A stretch of DNA of 64,000 bases from SXOA01 sp046153945 (GCA_046153945.1 JBJXFF010000187.1:6315-70314), one strand, 5' to 3'. Positions 25,726-33,920 are shown, counted from the first letter of the stretch. Notes: generated from the letters alone by a model not told the origin. A program made the numbers and translations.

Positions 25726-27312
25726 TTAGGGCCCGTCTTTCCAGGAAACAATGTTCCAGCGGAGTCCGGCGTCCCCCGCCGCAATGGTATAGATCGGCTG
25801 GCTCCAGTTAGGCCAGTGATACGTGACGCTTGTCGGCGGTTGAAACACGATCTTTGGCGGGGCCTGCAGGTCGTAGGTGCTTTGGTCCATCCAGTCGGGA
25901 AAATATGGAACCGTCGACTGGCTGTCGAACGCGCCGTACTGGCTGTTCCAGTTGCCATGCGGAAGCGCCGTCCATTCGGTACGCGCGCTGAAGTCGAGGT
26001 CGTTCGTGAATACGCGTCCCTGCACGTTGAACGTGGTGGCCTGGCTGCCGGATTCGAGCACCAGGTCGGACCAGGCAATGATGAGCCCCCGGACCAGAGA
26101 GTTGCTGTTGTCTTTGATCACGAAGTCGTTATTGGTCATGGCCGCCGGCAACTGGTAGACGGTGCTGCTGCCGCTGAGCGCGGGGAGATTGAGGCCATTG
26201 ATTTCCACCCCTGTTCCATCGAGCTGCATCTCATCGCTGGCACCATCAGAAAACAGGACCCCGGTGAATTTGGTTCCGGTTTTCAGGCTCACGGTTCCAC
26301 CTGTCTTGTACAGCCCGAGCGGATTAGTGGTGGTGTTGGCCCCGATGATTTGTCCCGTCGGGGTCGAGCCATAGGTGGTGGTGAGGTTCCCAACCGTATA
26401 GACGGGCCCCCCGGCATAGAGTTGGTACGTGGTCGGGGCATTCGAATAGCTCATCGGATTGGTCCCGGGGGGGCTCGCGTAGTCGACTGTCACCCCCAGC
26501 CAACTAGTCAGTTCGTTCGCCGTCGACGAATTCTGCCTGAACAGCCCGCTGCCTAGAGTCACGTTCCCGGTAAAGTGACGATAATCGACGCCGGTGGAGT
26601 TTCTCTTGTTCTTCAAGTCCTTGATGTACTCGGTCCGCTGATCGTCGCCGAGATGCCCCGGATCGATGGAAAGCTGCTGAAACTGGAGCGTTCCCAGGAA
26701 ACAAACATTCCCCTGGAATTGGATCGGTGCATCGACATTTTCGTTGTAGGCAAGGGGAGAAGCATTCCACTGGTAGCAAGTGTAGCCATTCATGGTGTTC
26801 CAACGACTCGGTGTGGCGTCGGTATTTAGGGCCCGCCGGACCAGTTGCAGGACGGCGGTCATTGTGTAAGTGGTCGGCAGCGTGCTGTCGCCGCTGTTTA
26901 AGGCTGTTCCCGTGGAGACGACGGTCACTCGAAAGGGATATTCCGAGTAGCTCGGATCGGCCGGCGAAAGGGAGGCGTCGCCGGCGGTGAAGGTGACGGA
27001 GTAGGAGGATTGGCTGTCGACATCGCCTGCCAACGTGGTCCCCACGCCTCTCCAACCGCCGTCGACACTCATCTTTCGGATGGCGCGAATCAGCCCTGCT
27101 TCGGCCGCCTGGCGCGCTAGGCCATTGGTCTGTGCGTTCGTTTGCAAGAGCGTGGTCTGCACCTGGGAGCGCATCATCGCATAGCTAACCGCGATGGTGA
27201 TCGCGAGCATTCCCAGAACTACAATGAGCGCCACTCCGCGGCGACGCGACCGAAACAGGATGCGTTGATGATGATTAAGATTGATGTCCATGCCGCTGAT
27301 ATTCCTTCTCAT
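25726..27312 (-). CDS. PilX/GspK-like pilus assembly protein
   Basis: This 528-residue protein has an N-terminal pilin-like helix with a basic leader (RSRRRGVALIVVLGMLAITI) and the following QTNGLARQAAEAGL, typical of PilX N-terminal and GspK-type minor pilins. The large C-terminal part is beta-rich and Ser/Thr/Gly-rich, longer than usual. The G|VAL junction has the Gly needed for prepilin peptidase, but Glu at +5 is absent, as is normal for GspK. The ATG at 27312 overlaps the stop of the upstream gene (ATGA), which fixes the start better than the far upstream frame to 27456. Confidence 0.82.
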   Translation of the reverse strand: MRRNISGMDINLNHHQRILFRSRRRGVALIVVLGMLAITIAVSYAMMRSQVQTTLLQTNAQTNGLARQAAEAGLIRAIRKMSVDGGWRGVGTTLAGDVDSQSSYSVTFTAGDASLSPADPSYSEYPFRVTVVSTGTALNSGDSTLPTTYTMTAVLQLVRRALNTDATPSRWNTMNGYTCYQWNASPLAYNENVDAPIQFQGNVCFLGTLQFQQLSIDPGHLGDDQRTEYIKDLKNKRNSTGVDYRHFTGNVTLGSGLFRQNSSTANELTSWLGVTVDYASPPGTNPMSYSNAPTTYQLYAGGPVYTVGNLTTTYGSTPTGQIIGANTTTNPLGLYKTGGTVSLKTGTKFTGVLFSDGASDEMQLDGTGVEINGLNLPALSGSSTVYQLPAAMTNNDFVIKDNSNSLVRGLIIAWSDLVLESGSQATTFNVQGRVFTNDLDFSARTEWTALPHGNWNSQYGAFDSQSTVPYFPDWMDQSTYDLQAPPKIVFQPPTSVTYHWPNWSQPIYTIAAGDAGLRWNIVSWKDGP

Positions 27313-28142
27313 TTCGCCAACTGATACACTCTTGTCGCTGAGCCGAAGAACGGAATGGCCGGTTGTTCGCTTGTGTCGTCCGCGAGCATCTGGATTTCCG
27401 TCAGGCAACTTACCCGGCGGTTGCCAAAGTTGGACCCATATTGATCGAGTGGCCAATCAATGTTGGGCCAAGTCCGCGATCCCGCTTTGTATTCCGTCCA
27501 TTGCGTGGCTGACGGACTCATGAGGATGCGAAAGCGGACCATTCCGCGGGAAGCGGCATCCGTGAGCAGGTTCGACAACCTGCTCGCCGTGCCGCCGCCG
27601 GTGGTGGCGACGTCCAGCCGATCGGTGATTACCGTCTTGGTGCTGTTATTCGAGTAAAGCATGGAAACCACGAGAGCGTTGAGGGCCGCTGGCGAGGAAC
27701 TGGCAATCAATGTCGTGTCGGTCGTGGTGATCTCCAGAAGTTCGAAAGGGCGACCGGGATTGTAAGTGTAGACAATCAAGTCGCTCATCCTGGGAAATTC
27801 CGTGGCGCTCGCATTCACGCCGTTTGACTTCCAAATCAACAGCCGATCTGGAAAGTTGTTAGTGCCTACCGTGCTGGAGGCGACCATGCAACCTGGAAAG
27901 CTCTCGCTGGCTTTGCAGTTCGTCACATGACGGCGAATCCGTTCCAGCACGACCCGGGCATGTTGCGCCGCTTCGTTCTGGCTGCGGCAATGGTCATTGG
28001 CGTTGCCGACGCTGTAGGCCAGCGTCCCCATCCCTCCCGCCAGAATGGTGAGGATGGCGACAGCGCATAGCAGCTCGGGCAGCGTGAACCCACGGCGCTT
28101 CGCGGCAGGGGCTGCGTTAGGTCGGTGGCGGAATGTAGGCAT
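27309..28142 (-). CDS. GspJ-type pseudopilin
   Basis: This 277-residue minor pseudopilin has leader AAPAAKRRG followed by FTLPELLCAVAILTILAGGM. The cleavage Gly and the +5 Glu are both present. The mature part begins with a long helix (NEAAQHARVVLERIRRHVT) and continues as a beta-rich domain, similar to GspJ. Its ATG at 28142 has GGGAGG upstream and overlaps the end of the preceding pseudopilin gene by 26 bases. A frame to 28181 lacks such a site. Confidence 0.83.
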   Translation of the reverse strand: MPTFRHRPNAAPAAKRRGFTLPELLCAVAILTILAGGMGTLAYSVGNANDHCRSQNEAAQHARVVLERIRRHVTNCKASESFPGCMVASSTVGTNNFPDRLLIWKSNGVNASATEFPRMSDLIVYTYNPGRPFELLEITTTDTTLIASSSPAALNALVVSMLYSNNSTKTVITDRLDVATTGGGTASRLSNLLTDAASRGMVRFRILMSPSATQWTEYKAGSRTWPNIDWPLDQYGSNFGNRRVSCLTEIQMLADDTSEQPAIPFFGSATRVYQLAK

Positions 28143-28731
28143 AGACTCGCCTCCCTTGGGCCAAAGGCTTATAGGAACCATCCGTGTCCTGAAACTCCAC
28201 TGTTGCCTCCGCGGCCCGATAGCCGCTGGTGCTGCTCAGGACGCTGCCGGCAGCGATGGCGGGATTATCAAGCCGCACGGACAAGTCGTTGGAGCTGACG
28301 TAATAGACATTCACCCGCAAACGCCACTTGCTGAAGAATCCACTGGCAATCCGAAAATTGGCATGTCGCTGCCCTCCGGCGTCATTGCCGGTGCCGAGAG
28401 TTTCTCCGTAAGTCCCTTGAATGGGTTGCACACTATAGCCGTTGAAGTCATCGGAGTCGTCATAACTCAGTCGCGTGGTTTCGCCGGCTCCGTGGGAAAG
28501 CGTGTTTTGGTTGTAGGTCGAGCCGGCTTCCATGTAGCGTTTGCTCATGATCTCGTCGAGCACCTGCTCGCAAATCCCCTGGGCAATGGCTTGCTTGGCA
28601 GCATCATCGGTGGCATCCAAAGATGTCTGCGACGCCAAGAGTAGAACGGAGCCCGCCAGCGCCATGATGCCGATGGCCACGAGGGCCTCGATCAGCGTAA
28701 ATCCGGTACGTGGGCGCGAGCGAATGCGCAT
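28117..28731 (-). CDS. GspI-type pseudopilin, first gene of the secretion operon
   Basis: This 204-residue pseudopilin has the basic leader MRIRSRPRTG and a classic FTLIEALVAIGIMALAGSVL helix with Gly at -1 and Glu at +5. The mature part is moderate in size and beta-rich. The ATG at 28731 gives a ten-residue leader. A frame to 28791 would add twenty residues of no pilin character. It appears to start the eleven-gene operon. No motor ATPase, GspF platform, major pilin or prepilin peptidase is encoded nearby. Confidence 0.83.
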   Translation of the reverse strand: MRIRSRPRTGFTLIEALVAIGIMALAGSVLLLASQTSLDATDDAAKQAIAQGICEQVLDEIMSKRYMEAGSTYNQNTLSHGAGETTRLSYDDSDDFNGYSVQPIQGTYGETLGTGNDAGGQRHANFRIASGFFSKWRLRVNVYYVSSNDLSVRLDNPAIAAGSVLSSTSGYRAAEATVEFQDTDGSYKPLAQGRRVYAYIPPPT

Positions 28732-28934
28732 GATTGAAAGACCGTGCGATGGTGCGCGGCCCGAGTGTTCTTGAAGGACTGAAAGGAGCACGGCGGGGTC
28801 CCCTCTGGCTCCTAGCCATCCCCGCCGCGCTCGAGAACCAACGCCCCTCCCCGAGGCGCGGTTGCACTGAAAGCTAGGTTTTTCGGGGAACTTGTCAAAT
28901 GCCCCCGCTCTGGCATCACTTAGCAGAGCCCATT

Positions 28935-28952
28935 CCCCGCGTGGACGCGGGG
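28935..28952. repeat. GC-rich palindrome before the cation-efflux gene
   Basis: CCCCGCGT and ACGCGGGG flank GG and form an 8-bp hairpin, with GCTAAGC on its right side. It ends 14 bases before the start codon of the cation-efflux gene, in the divergent gap. It could affect translation or be one more dispersed palindrome of this genome. Confidence 0.6.
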
Positions 28953-28966
28953 GCTAAGCTTGGGGT

Positions 28967-29905
28967 ATGGGGCACGAACATCATCACCATCACGGACCTG
29001 GGGACTACGGCCGGGCCTTTGCCATAGGGGTGGTGCTGAACAGTCTGTTTGTGCTGCTGGAAACGGGTTTTGGGATCTACTCCCAGTCGCTGGCCCTGTT
29101 GGCCGATGCTGGGCATAACCTGAGCGACGTTTTGGGACTGCTGTTGGCATGGGGAGCCATTACGCTGGCCAAGCGGCGACCCACGAAGCGGCGAACCTAC
29201 GGATTGAGGCGGAGCACGATCATTGCCGCGCTGGCCAATGCGGTTCTGCTGTTGGTGGCGGTGGGAGGAATTTCCTGGGAAGCCATTCGCCGCTTTGCCC
29301 ATCCCGAGCCTGTCCAGGAAGGGGTGATGATCTGGGTCGCCGCAACCGGAATCATCGTCAATTCCGTTACTGCTCTGCTCTTCCTCCGCGGCTCTCACGG
29401 CGATGTCAACATCCGCGGTGCCTTTCTGCACATGGCGGCGGATGCGGCTGTTTCGCTGGGTGTCGTAGTGGCGGGCGTCACTATCTACTTCACACACTGG
29501 CTCTGGATGGACGCGGCTATCAGTCTAGTCATCGCTGCCGTGATTTTATGGAGCACTTGGGGCGTGCTGTGGGAGTCGCTGGATCTGGCACTGGATGCCG
29601 TTCCCAAAGGAATTGAGCCGCGAGCGGTGCAAGAATATCTCGCGTCTTTGCCTGGCGTGCGAGAAGTGCATGACTTGCACATTTGGGGGCTCAGCACCAC
29701 GGAAGCGGCGTTGACTGCACATCTGGTGATACCCGCAGCCGTTCCAGAAGACGCATTTTTCCAGCAAGTTACCAAGGAATTGCACGACCGGTTTGGCATT
29801 GAACACGCGACACTCCAGGTCGAACGGGGAAACCTGGCCGGTTATCCCTGTGGTATGCCGTGCGACTCTGACGGCGGCGAGCATCCGCGGCAACCTGGGC
29901 AGTGA
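28967..29905 (+). CDS. czcD: Cation diffusion facilitator (zinc/cobalt/cadmium efflux)
   Basis: This 312-residue inner-membrane exporter has the CDF layout of six helices with a His-rich start (HEHHHHHGPGD) and a C-terminal cytosolic ferredoxin-like dimerisation domain (about 205-290). The transport-site residues appear in LLADAGHNLSDVLG (helix 2) and FLHMAADAAVSLG (helix 5), the two HxxxD pairs typical of Zn-transporting CDF proteins. The CDF signature region SLALLADAGHNLSD is clear. It exchanges divalent metal for protons. The C-terminal tail has a CGMPCDSDGG Cys pair. Exact metal is inferred. Confidence 0.93.
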   Translation: MGHEHHHHHGPGDYGRAFAIGVVLNSLFVLLETGFGIYSQSLALLADAGHNLSDVLGLLLAWGAITLAKRRPTKRRTYGLRRSTIIAALANAVLLLVAVGGISWEAIRRFAHPEPVQEGVMIWVAATGIIVNSVTALLFLRGSHGDVNIRGAFLHMAADAAVSLGVVVAGVTIYFTHWLWMDAAISLVIAAVILWSTWGVLWESLDLALDAVPKGIEPRAVQEYLASLPGVREVHDLHIWGLSTTEAALTAHLVIPAAVPEDAFFQQVTKELHDRFGIEHATLQVERGNLAGYPCGMPCDSDGGEHPRQPGQ

Positions 29906-30049
29906 TGCGGCGAATTCGGATGACGTTTGGTTTGCGGACGGTAGTTCGAGGATTGCATGAGCCGCTCGCGGTTCGTCGAAAACCAACTCATAGCCTTTCA
30001 AGTGTCATGGATGACGCAATTCAAAATCTTCTCGTCCCGAGAAAATACC

Positions 30050-30238
30050 GTGAAAAGCATTATCCTGCCGCTTCTGTTCCTCGCCACTCTTCCTCTCGCG
30101 GCAGAGGCCCGGCAATATAGCACCCGCGGCGTTGGCAAGGACTATGTCGTCCACAGCCGCATGGCTCCCGTCGTCATGCACCGAGCGTTGCCGCCGTTCA
30201 AGGGACAGCATGTCTATGTCGGACGAGGTGAGAGATAG
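30050..30238 (+). CDS. Small secreted peptide of unknown function
   Basis: This 62-residue frame has GTG start at 30050 and an immediate signal peptide (KSIILPLLFLATLPLAAEA), leaving a mature peptide of about 42 residues: YSTRGVGKDYVVHSRMAPVV then MHRALPPFKGQHVYVGR. No Cys occurs. An upstream extension to 29957 adds residues without signal character. A GAGA run about 7 bases before the GTG may serve as ribosome site. It may be a real small exported peptide of planctomycetes; I cannot name the family. Confidence 0.55.
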   Translation: MKSIILPLLFLATLPLAAEARQYSTRGVGKDYVVHSRMAPVVMHRALPPFKGQHVYVGRGER

Positions 30239-30261
30239 ACAGTTTGCGGCAGCGCCGGGAG

Positions 30262-31194
30262 TTACCCTTCGTCTGCCGGCCGCTCGTATTCAAAGTCCTT
30301 CCACTTCATCGCCTGGCGGAAGGGCTCGATGCGGAGCATCACTTCGCCATTTTGAAAGATGCGGACGGTCCCGTTCGACTGACTGACGACGACGGCAATG
30401 GCGTGGGTCACCTTGCTGATGGCAGCGCCGGCCCAATGCCGCGAACCGAGCCCCTTGGAGAGTGTCAGGTTGGCGTAAGGGGCGTCCACCAGTTGGGCCG
30501 CTTTCTCGACGATGCCGTCTGGGGAGACGATAAACGCGCCATCCAGCGTGCCAACTTCCTTAATCGCTTCGCGAACCCTCGCGTCGAGCAGATTCCGCTC
30601 ATTCCGGGGATAGCCTTTCACCGGATCAAAACCGGCCGGCTGGCAGTGGCTGAGGACGCGGCGGGTATCTCCCACTACGAACATCGTTCCCACTGCCTTC
30701 CCTTCCCGCCCTTCGCGGCCAATTTCCACGGCCAGGTCCACGACGGTTTTGAGCGTCTCCAGCGGTACGCTGGTTTCGAGTTGGCGAAGGTCCCGAGCCG
30801 TGAGCCGGCCGAGGTGCTCATCCAGCCGGATGAAGCTGATTGAATCCAGCACGTCCGCTTCGAAGCCGCTGTACATGACCACGACGCCGTCTCCAGGGGC
30901 GAGGATTTCACTGGCCACCCCCCGCAGGAGGGCCTGCGTCAGCCGCTCGATGACCGGGGTGTCGGAAAGGTCGAGCGGCAGGGCCAGGAGGCCGGCTTCC
31001 GTGGCTCCAGCGAGGTCCGCGGGATCGTCGGCGGCCACCACCACCTTCATTCCGTCGGCTTTCCGCTTGAGTTGATCCCATTCCGTGGGGCCGGAGAGCA
31101 TCAGGAGCAGCGCACTGCCGCCGCTCGCCCGGCACATCGCCAGGCCGAGGTCAATGAACAGCGCGAATTGTTCGTCAAAACGGTGCAGCTTCAT
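30262..31194 (-). CDS. dacZ: DacZ-like diadenylate cyclase (c-di-AMP synthase)
   Basis: This 310-residue soluble protein pairs an N-terminal alpha/beta domain (about 1-135, VVVMYSGFEADVLDSISFIR resembling the pyruvate-kinase-like domain of archaeal DacZ) with a C-terminal DAC domain (about 140-290). The cyclase motifs are LDGAFIVSPDG (DGA at 218-220) and GLGSRHWAGAAIS (251-256), where canonical DisA/DacA have RHR. The third residue of that motif is therefore Trp. The product would be cyclic di-AMP, a second messenger that controls osmotic and potassium balance. A REP-like hairpin lies 3 bases before the start codon. Confidence 0.85.
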   Translation of the reverse strand: MKLHRFDEQFALFIDLGLAMCRASGGSALLLMLSGPTEWDQLKRKADGMKVVVAADDPADLAGATEAGLLALPLDLSDTPVIERLTQALLRGVASEILAPGDGVVVMYSGFEADVLDSISFIRLDEHLGRLTARDLRQLETSVPLETLKTVVDLAVEIGREGREGKAVGTMFVVGDTRRVLSHCQPAGFDPVKGYPRNERNLLDARVREAIKEVGTLDGAFIVSPDGIVEKAAQLVDAPYANLTLSKGLGSRHWAGAAISKVTHAIAVVVSQSNGTVRIFQNGEVMLRIEPFRQAMKWKDFEYERPADEG

Positions 31195-31197
31195 AAT

Positions 31198-31223
31198 GTA
31201 GTCCGCTCACTCCGTGAGCGGAC
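31198..31223. repeat. Solitary REP-like palindrome before dacZ-like gene
   Basis: GTAG followed by CCGCTCACTCCGTGAGCGG forms a hairpin with 8-bp arms and a TCC loop; it is of the same design as the copies at 2668-2736 and 55046-55099. On the minus strand its loop reads GGA inside CACGGAGTG, placing GGAG 15 bases before the ATG of the diadenylate cyclase gene. Confidence 0.78.
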
Positions 31224-31407
31224 ATTTCTGGAATCGGAATGCGCAAGTACGAGTAGAAAAGGTCAGCGGCGGCATCGTACGCAGTTTGGCAAAAAAGGGC
31301 AACCGTGTGTTGGTGCTTATCGCAGCGATTTGCCGAGATTCTTGCGAAGTTGTCATACCGAGTTGAATAGGGACACGCGGGTCAGTAGGTTGAGGCCGTG
31401 GTGACGG

Positions 31408-31447
31408 GTACTGAGTACTTAGTACTTAGTACTGAGTACTCCGTACT
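31408..31447. repeat. Six-copy heptad repeat GTACTNN
   Basis: Six GTACT words follow each other at an exact 7-bp period, with spacer dinucleotides GA, TA, TA, GA and CC. Adjacent words overlap to give palindromic AGTACT, so the array can pair with itself. It ends 29 bases before the start codon of the Gfo/Idh-like gene. Confidence 0.8.
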
Positions 31448-31476
31448 TTGAATCGACACATTCGGAGTGAGCTGCG

Positions 31477-32760
31477 ATGACTGCCAAAAACTGGAATCTC
31501 TCTCGTCGCGACCTGCTGGCCGCGGGTTCCTCCACGGCTGTGATGGGTCTGCTGGGGGGCAACTTCCTTCACGCGGATGAACCCAAGTCCGCCCCCGGCA
31601 AAAAGCTCCGCGTTGCGGCCGTCAACTCCATCTTTCGCCTCCGCTCGCATGCTTACCACATTGTCGGCCGGTTTGTGCATGGTTATCGGAAGGACGGTTT
31701 TCATCATCAGCCGCCGTTTGAGGTGGTGCGGATGTTCGACGACCAGGCCCCGGCGGACGATTTGGGACCGGCATTCTGCAAAACGCATGGGATTGAGCTC
31801 TGCAAAACCGTGGCGGAAACCCTGGGGGGGGACAAGTTGGAGGTGGATGCCGTGCTGCTCATCATTGAGCACGGCGACTACAAGACAAATGAACTTGGCC
31901 AAATTCTCTATCCCCGTTACGAGCGATTTCAGGAAATCGTCGAGGTTTTTCGCAAAAGTGGCCGGGCAGTGCCAGTCTTTGTGGACAAACACCTCTCTTA
32001 CGATCACAAACGGGCCGCCGAAATGGTCGCCACCGCCGACAAACTCGGCTTTGGCATGATGGCCGGCTCTTCCCTGCCGGTCACCTGGCGGCATCCGGAA
32101 ATCGAGCCGCCGGTGGGAACGCCCTTCACCGAAGGGCTCGCCTGCTATGGCTTTGACCGGGGGGCCCAGGAAATCTATTTCATCCACGGGCTGGAAACAC
32201 TGCAATGCATGCTGGAGCGGCGGGCCGGGGGCGAGACCGGCGTGAAATCGGTCGTCCTCCTGGCAGGAGACGCCGTCTGGAAAGCCGGCGATGCAGGGCG
32301 CTGGTCCTGGAAGCTCCTCGAAGCGGCCCTCTCCCGTTGCCCCAGCCACAACGTCGGCCCCATCCGCGAGAACGTCCTGAATCCCAGGGCGATCCTGATC
32401 GAATACGCCGACGGTACCAAGGGAACCGTCCTCAACCTGATCGAGCAAGTCTCTGACTTTGCATTCGCGGGGAGCGTGAAAGGGGTCAAAGAGCCCATCT
32501 CCAGTTGCTTCTACCTCCCCGCCCCTCCCGGTGCCCGCTTCTTCGACCCCCTCACCTGGAACATCGAGCAGTTCTTCTTGAGCGGCGGCAAAGCCCCCTA
32601 CCCCGTGCAGCGAACGCTTCTCACCTCCACCATCCTCGACCTGGCCCTACACTCCCTCAAAGACAGCAGCAAACCGGTCAGCAGCCCAGCACTGAAAATC
32701 GCCTACCAAGCCCCCAAGAACAGCGGCTTCTTTCGGGGACCGATTGTGGATAACCCCTAA
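31477..32760 (+). CDS. Tat-exported Gfo/Idh-like oxidoreductase-family protein
   Basis: This 427-residue protein begins with a twin-arginine signal (SRRDLLAAGSSTAVMGLLGG). The mature part has a Rossmann-like start (KKLRVAAVNSIFRLRSHAYH) and the strands VDAVLLIIEHGDY and VPVFVDKHLSYDHK. The last resembles the EKP region of Gfo/Idh dehydrogenases, but the classic GxGxxG is missing. A GGAG site is 8 bases before the ATG. Planctomycetes have many such Tat-exported proteins, often near sugar catabolism. Cofactor binding is doubtful here. Confidence 0.7.
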   Translation: MTAKNWNLSRRDLLAAGSSTAVMGLLGGNFLHADEPKSAPGKKLRVAAVNSIFRLRSHAYHIVGRFVHGYRKDGFHHQPPFEVVRMFDDQAPADDLGPAFCKTHGIELCKTVAETLGGDKLEVDAVLLIIEHGDYKTNELGQILYPRYERFQEIVEVFRKSGRAVPVFVDKHLSYDHKRAAEMVATADKLGFGMMAGSSLPVTWRHPEIEPPVGTPFTEGLACYGFDRGAQEIYFIHGLETLQCMLERRAGGETGVKSVVLLAGDAVWKAGDAGRWSWKLLEAALSRCPSHNVGPIRENVLNPRAILIEYADGTKGTVLNLIEQVSDFAFAGSVKGVKEPISSCFYLPAPPGARFFDPLTWNIEQFFLSGGKAPYPVQRTLLTSTILDLALHSLKDSSKPVSSPALKIAYQAPKNSGFFRGPIVDNP

Positions 32761-33053
32761 AGGAGGCCGCGAGTCCTCTCGCGAGCCATCAGAGGTGGGG
32801 CGGCAAATGCGAAAACTTTCCACGTGAGCCAGCATGGCACTAAGTTCTCCGGCGAGAGCCGATCCCCGAGTAAGCCGTTCTTAGCCGCTCGACGTCTTTC
32901 AGGACGAAACGTCAACTCTCGGGGCTCGCCACGGGACTGGCGGCCTACTTTCGTGCGGCAGCGCTGCCGAGTGTTCCTAACAGTGCTGTGTCCGCGAGGG
33001 TCCTGGGGACCGGCCGAAAGCCTCGTCCATGTCCAGCGGTGCATTGGGGTCGC
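32761..33053. other. Gene-free gap with no recognised element
   Basis: This 293-bp gap separates the Gfo/Idh-like gene (plus) from the SUKH gene (minus). Short frames here have unnatural composition. No hairpin followed by a T-run and no repeat is obvious. Confidence 0.4.
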
Positions 33054-33464
33054 TCAGAAGTCCAGCCACGATTCCCTTTCGATGATGCCACTGGTATCTC
33101 GGTTTTGCGGATCCTGGCGAAGAAAACGTGCGGCTAAGAATGCGGCAAAATCGGGAAACAGGCTCTGCACCTGACGTGCATCGTTCATAGCGACGACTTT
33201 CGGCTCGGGACCGCTTCGATAATCGAGGCAGATCAAGTCATGAAAATCACCAATAATTGGTAACAGCCCAATGGGAAGGTCCCAGTCTTCAGCAGTTTCA
33301 CGTGCAGCAACGATATTTCTCGCCGTTAAGAGTTCCCCGCGAATGACGAAAACGTCGCCGGAGGGCAGCGTGACCGCGTCCCACTCATTCGAATTGAGTA
33401 AGTTGAAGTAGGGCGGCAAGCGAATTTGCCACGCCGTTTCGATTGCAGCGAGATCAGCATCCAT
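33054..33464 (-). CDS. SMI1/KNR4 (SUKH-1) family protein
   Basis: This 136-residue cytosolic protein has the SUKH fold pattern: an opening helix (DADLAAIETAWQIRLPPYFN) with the LPPxY turn, an LPSGDVFVIRGE strand region, and the conserved FHDLICLDYRSGPEPKVV near the middle, followed by a final helix (FPDFAAFLAARFLRQ). Many SUKH proteins are immunity proteins against polymorphic toxins, but others serve housekeeping roles. No toxin gene is adjacent, so it stands alone here. Confidence 0.82.
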   Translation of the reverse strand: MDADLAAIETAWQIRLPPYFNLLNSNEWDAVTLPSGDVFVIRGELLTARNIVAARETAEDWDLPIGLLPIIGDFHDLICLDYRSGPEPKVVAMNDARQVQSLFPDFAAFLAARFLRQDPQNRDTSGIIERESWLDF

Positions 33465-33920
33465 TTCAATTCAGGATACACGAATCGGGCACTCCCTTCC
33501 AACAATTGGACTCCGGAGCCATGCCTCCAAAATCCACTCGCCCCGATTCTCAGCTCACCCCCCGTCCAGGGACTTGACAGACACTTAGTATTTTGTACAA
33601 TTGTTTAAAACCGGACCGGCGAGAAACCGGCAGTGTCTTTGACAATTCGGATAGAGGTTGTGCGGAATTTAGGGAGAGGATGCGCGCTGGGAGAGGTATT
33701 GGGATCGTGATTTCGAATTTGAGGTTTGAGAATTTCGGATTTGAAACCAGGGGGGTGTTGGTTTACTCGGGGGGTTTAACAACAGACTTTGTCCGACGGG
33801 GCCGGGGGGGTTGTTGGTTTACCAGGGGGGATTAACAACAGATGTCATGGCGGAGCGAAGAATGCAAAGTGCAGAATGACAAAGCCTGGCGGTTCTCCCT
33901 CGCTAACGCTTCGGGTTTCC
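33465..33920. other. Gene-free gap containing G-rich direct repeats
   Basis: This 456-bp gap lies upstream of the SUKH gene (minus) and downstream of the VOC gene (minus). No credible gene is present. Around 33705-33748 it holds AT-rich near-repeats (AATTTGAGG, GAATTTCGGATTTGAAA). The G-run direct repeat at 33751-33842 is described separately. Confidence 0.4.
33751..33842. repeat. Two-copy direct repeat with G-runs
   Basis: Two 36/37-bp copies (33751-33786 and 33806-33842) share GTTGGTTTAC, a six-G run and TTAACAACAGA, differing at only a few positions. Each copy begins TGTTG and ends CAACA, so a weak hairpin is possible around the G-run. Confidence 0.65.

Noticed and set aside
31408..31447. 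CRISPR-like array
   Set aside because: Units are 7 bp with 2-bp spacers, far too short for CRISPR, and no cas gene is near.
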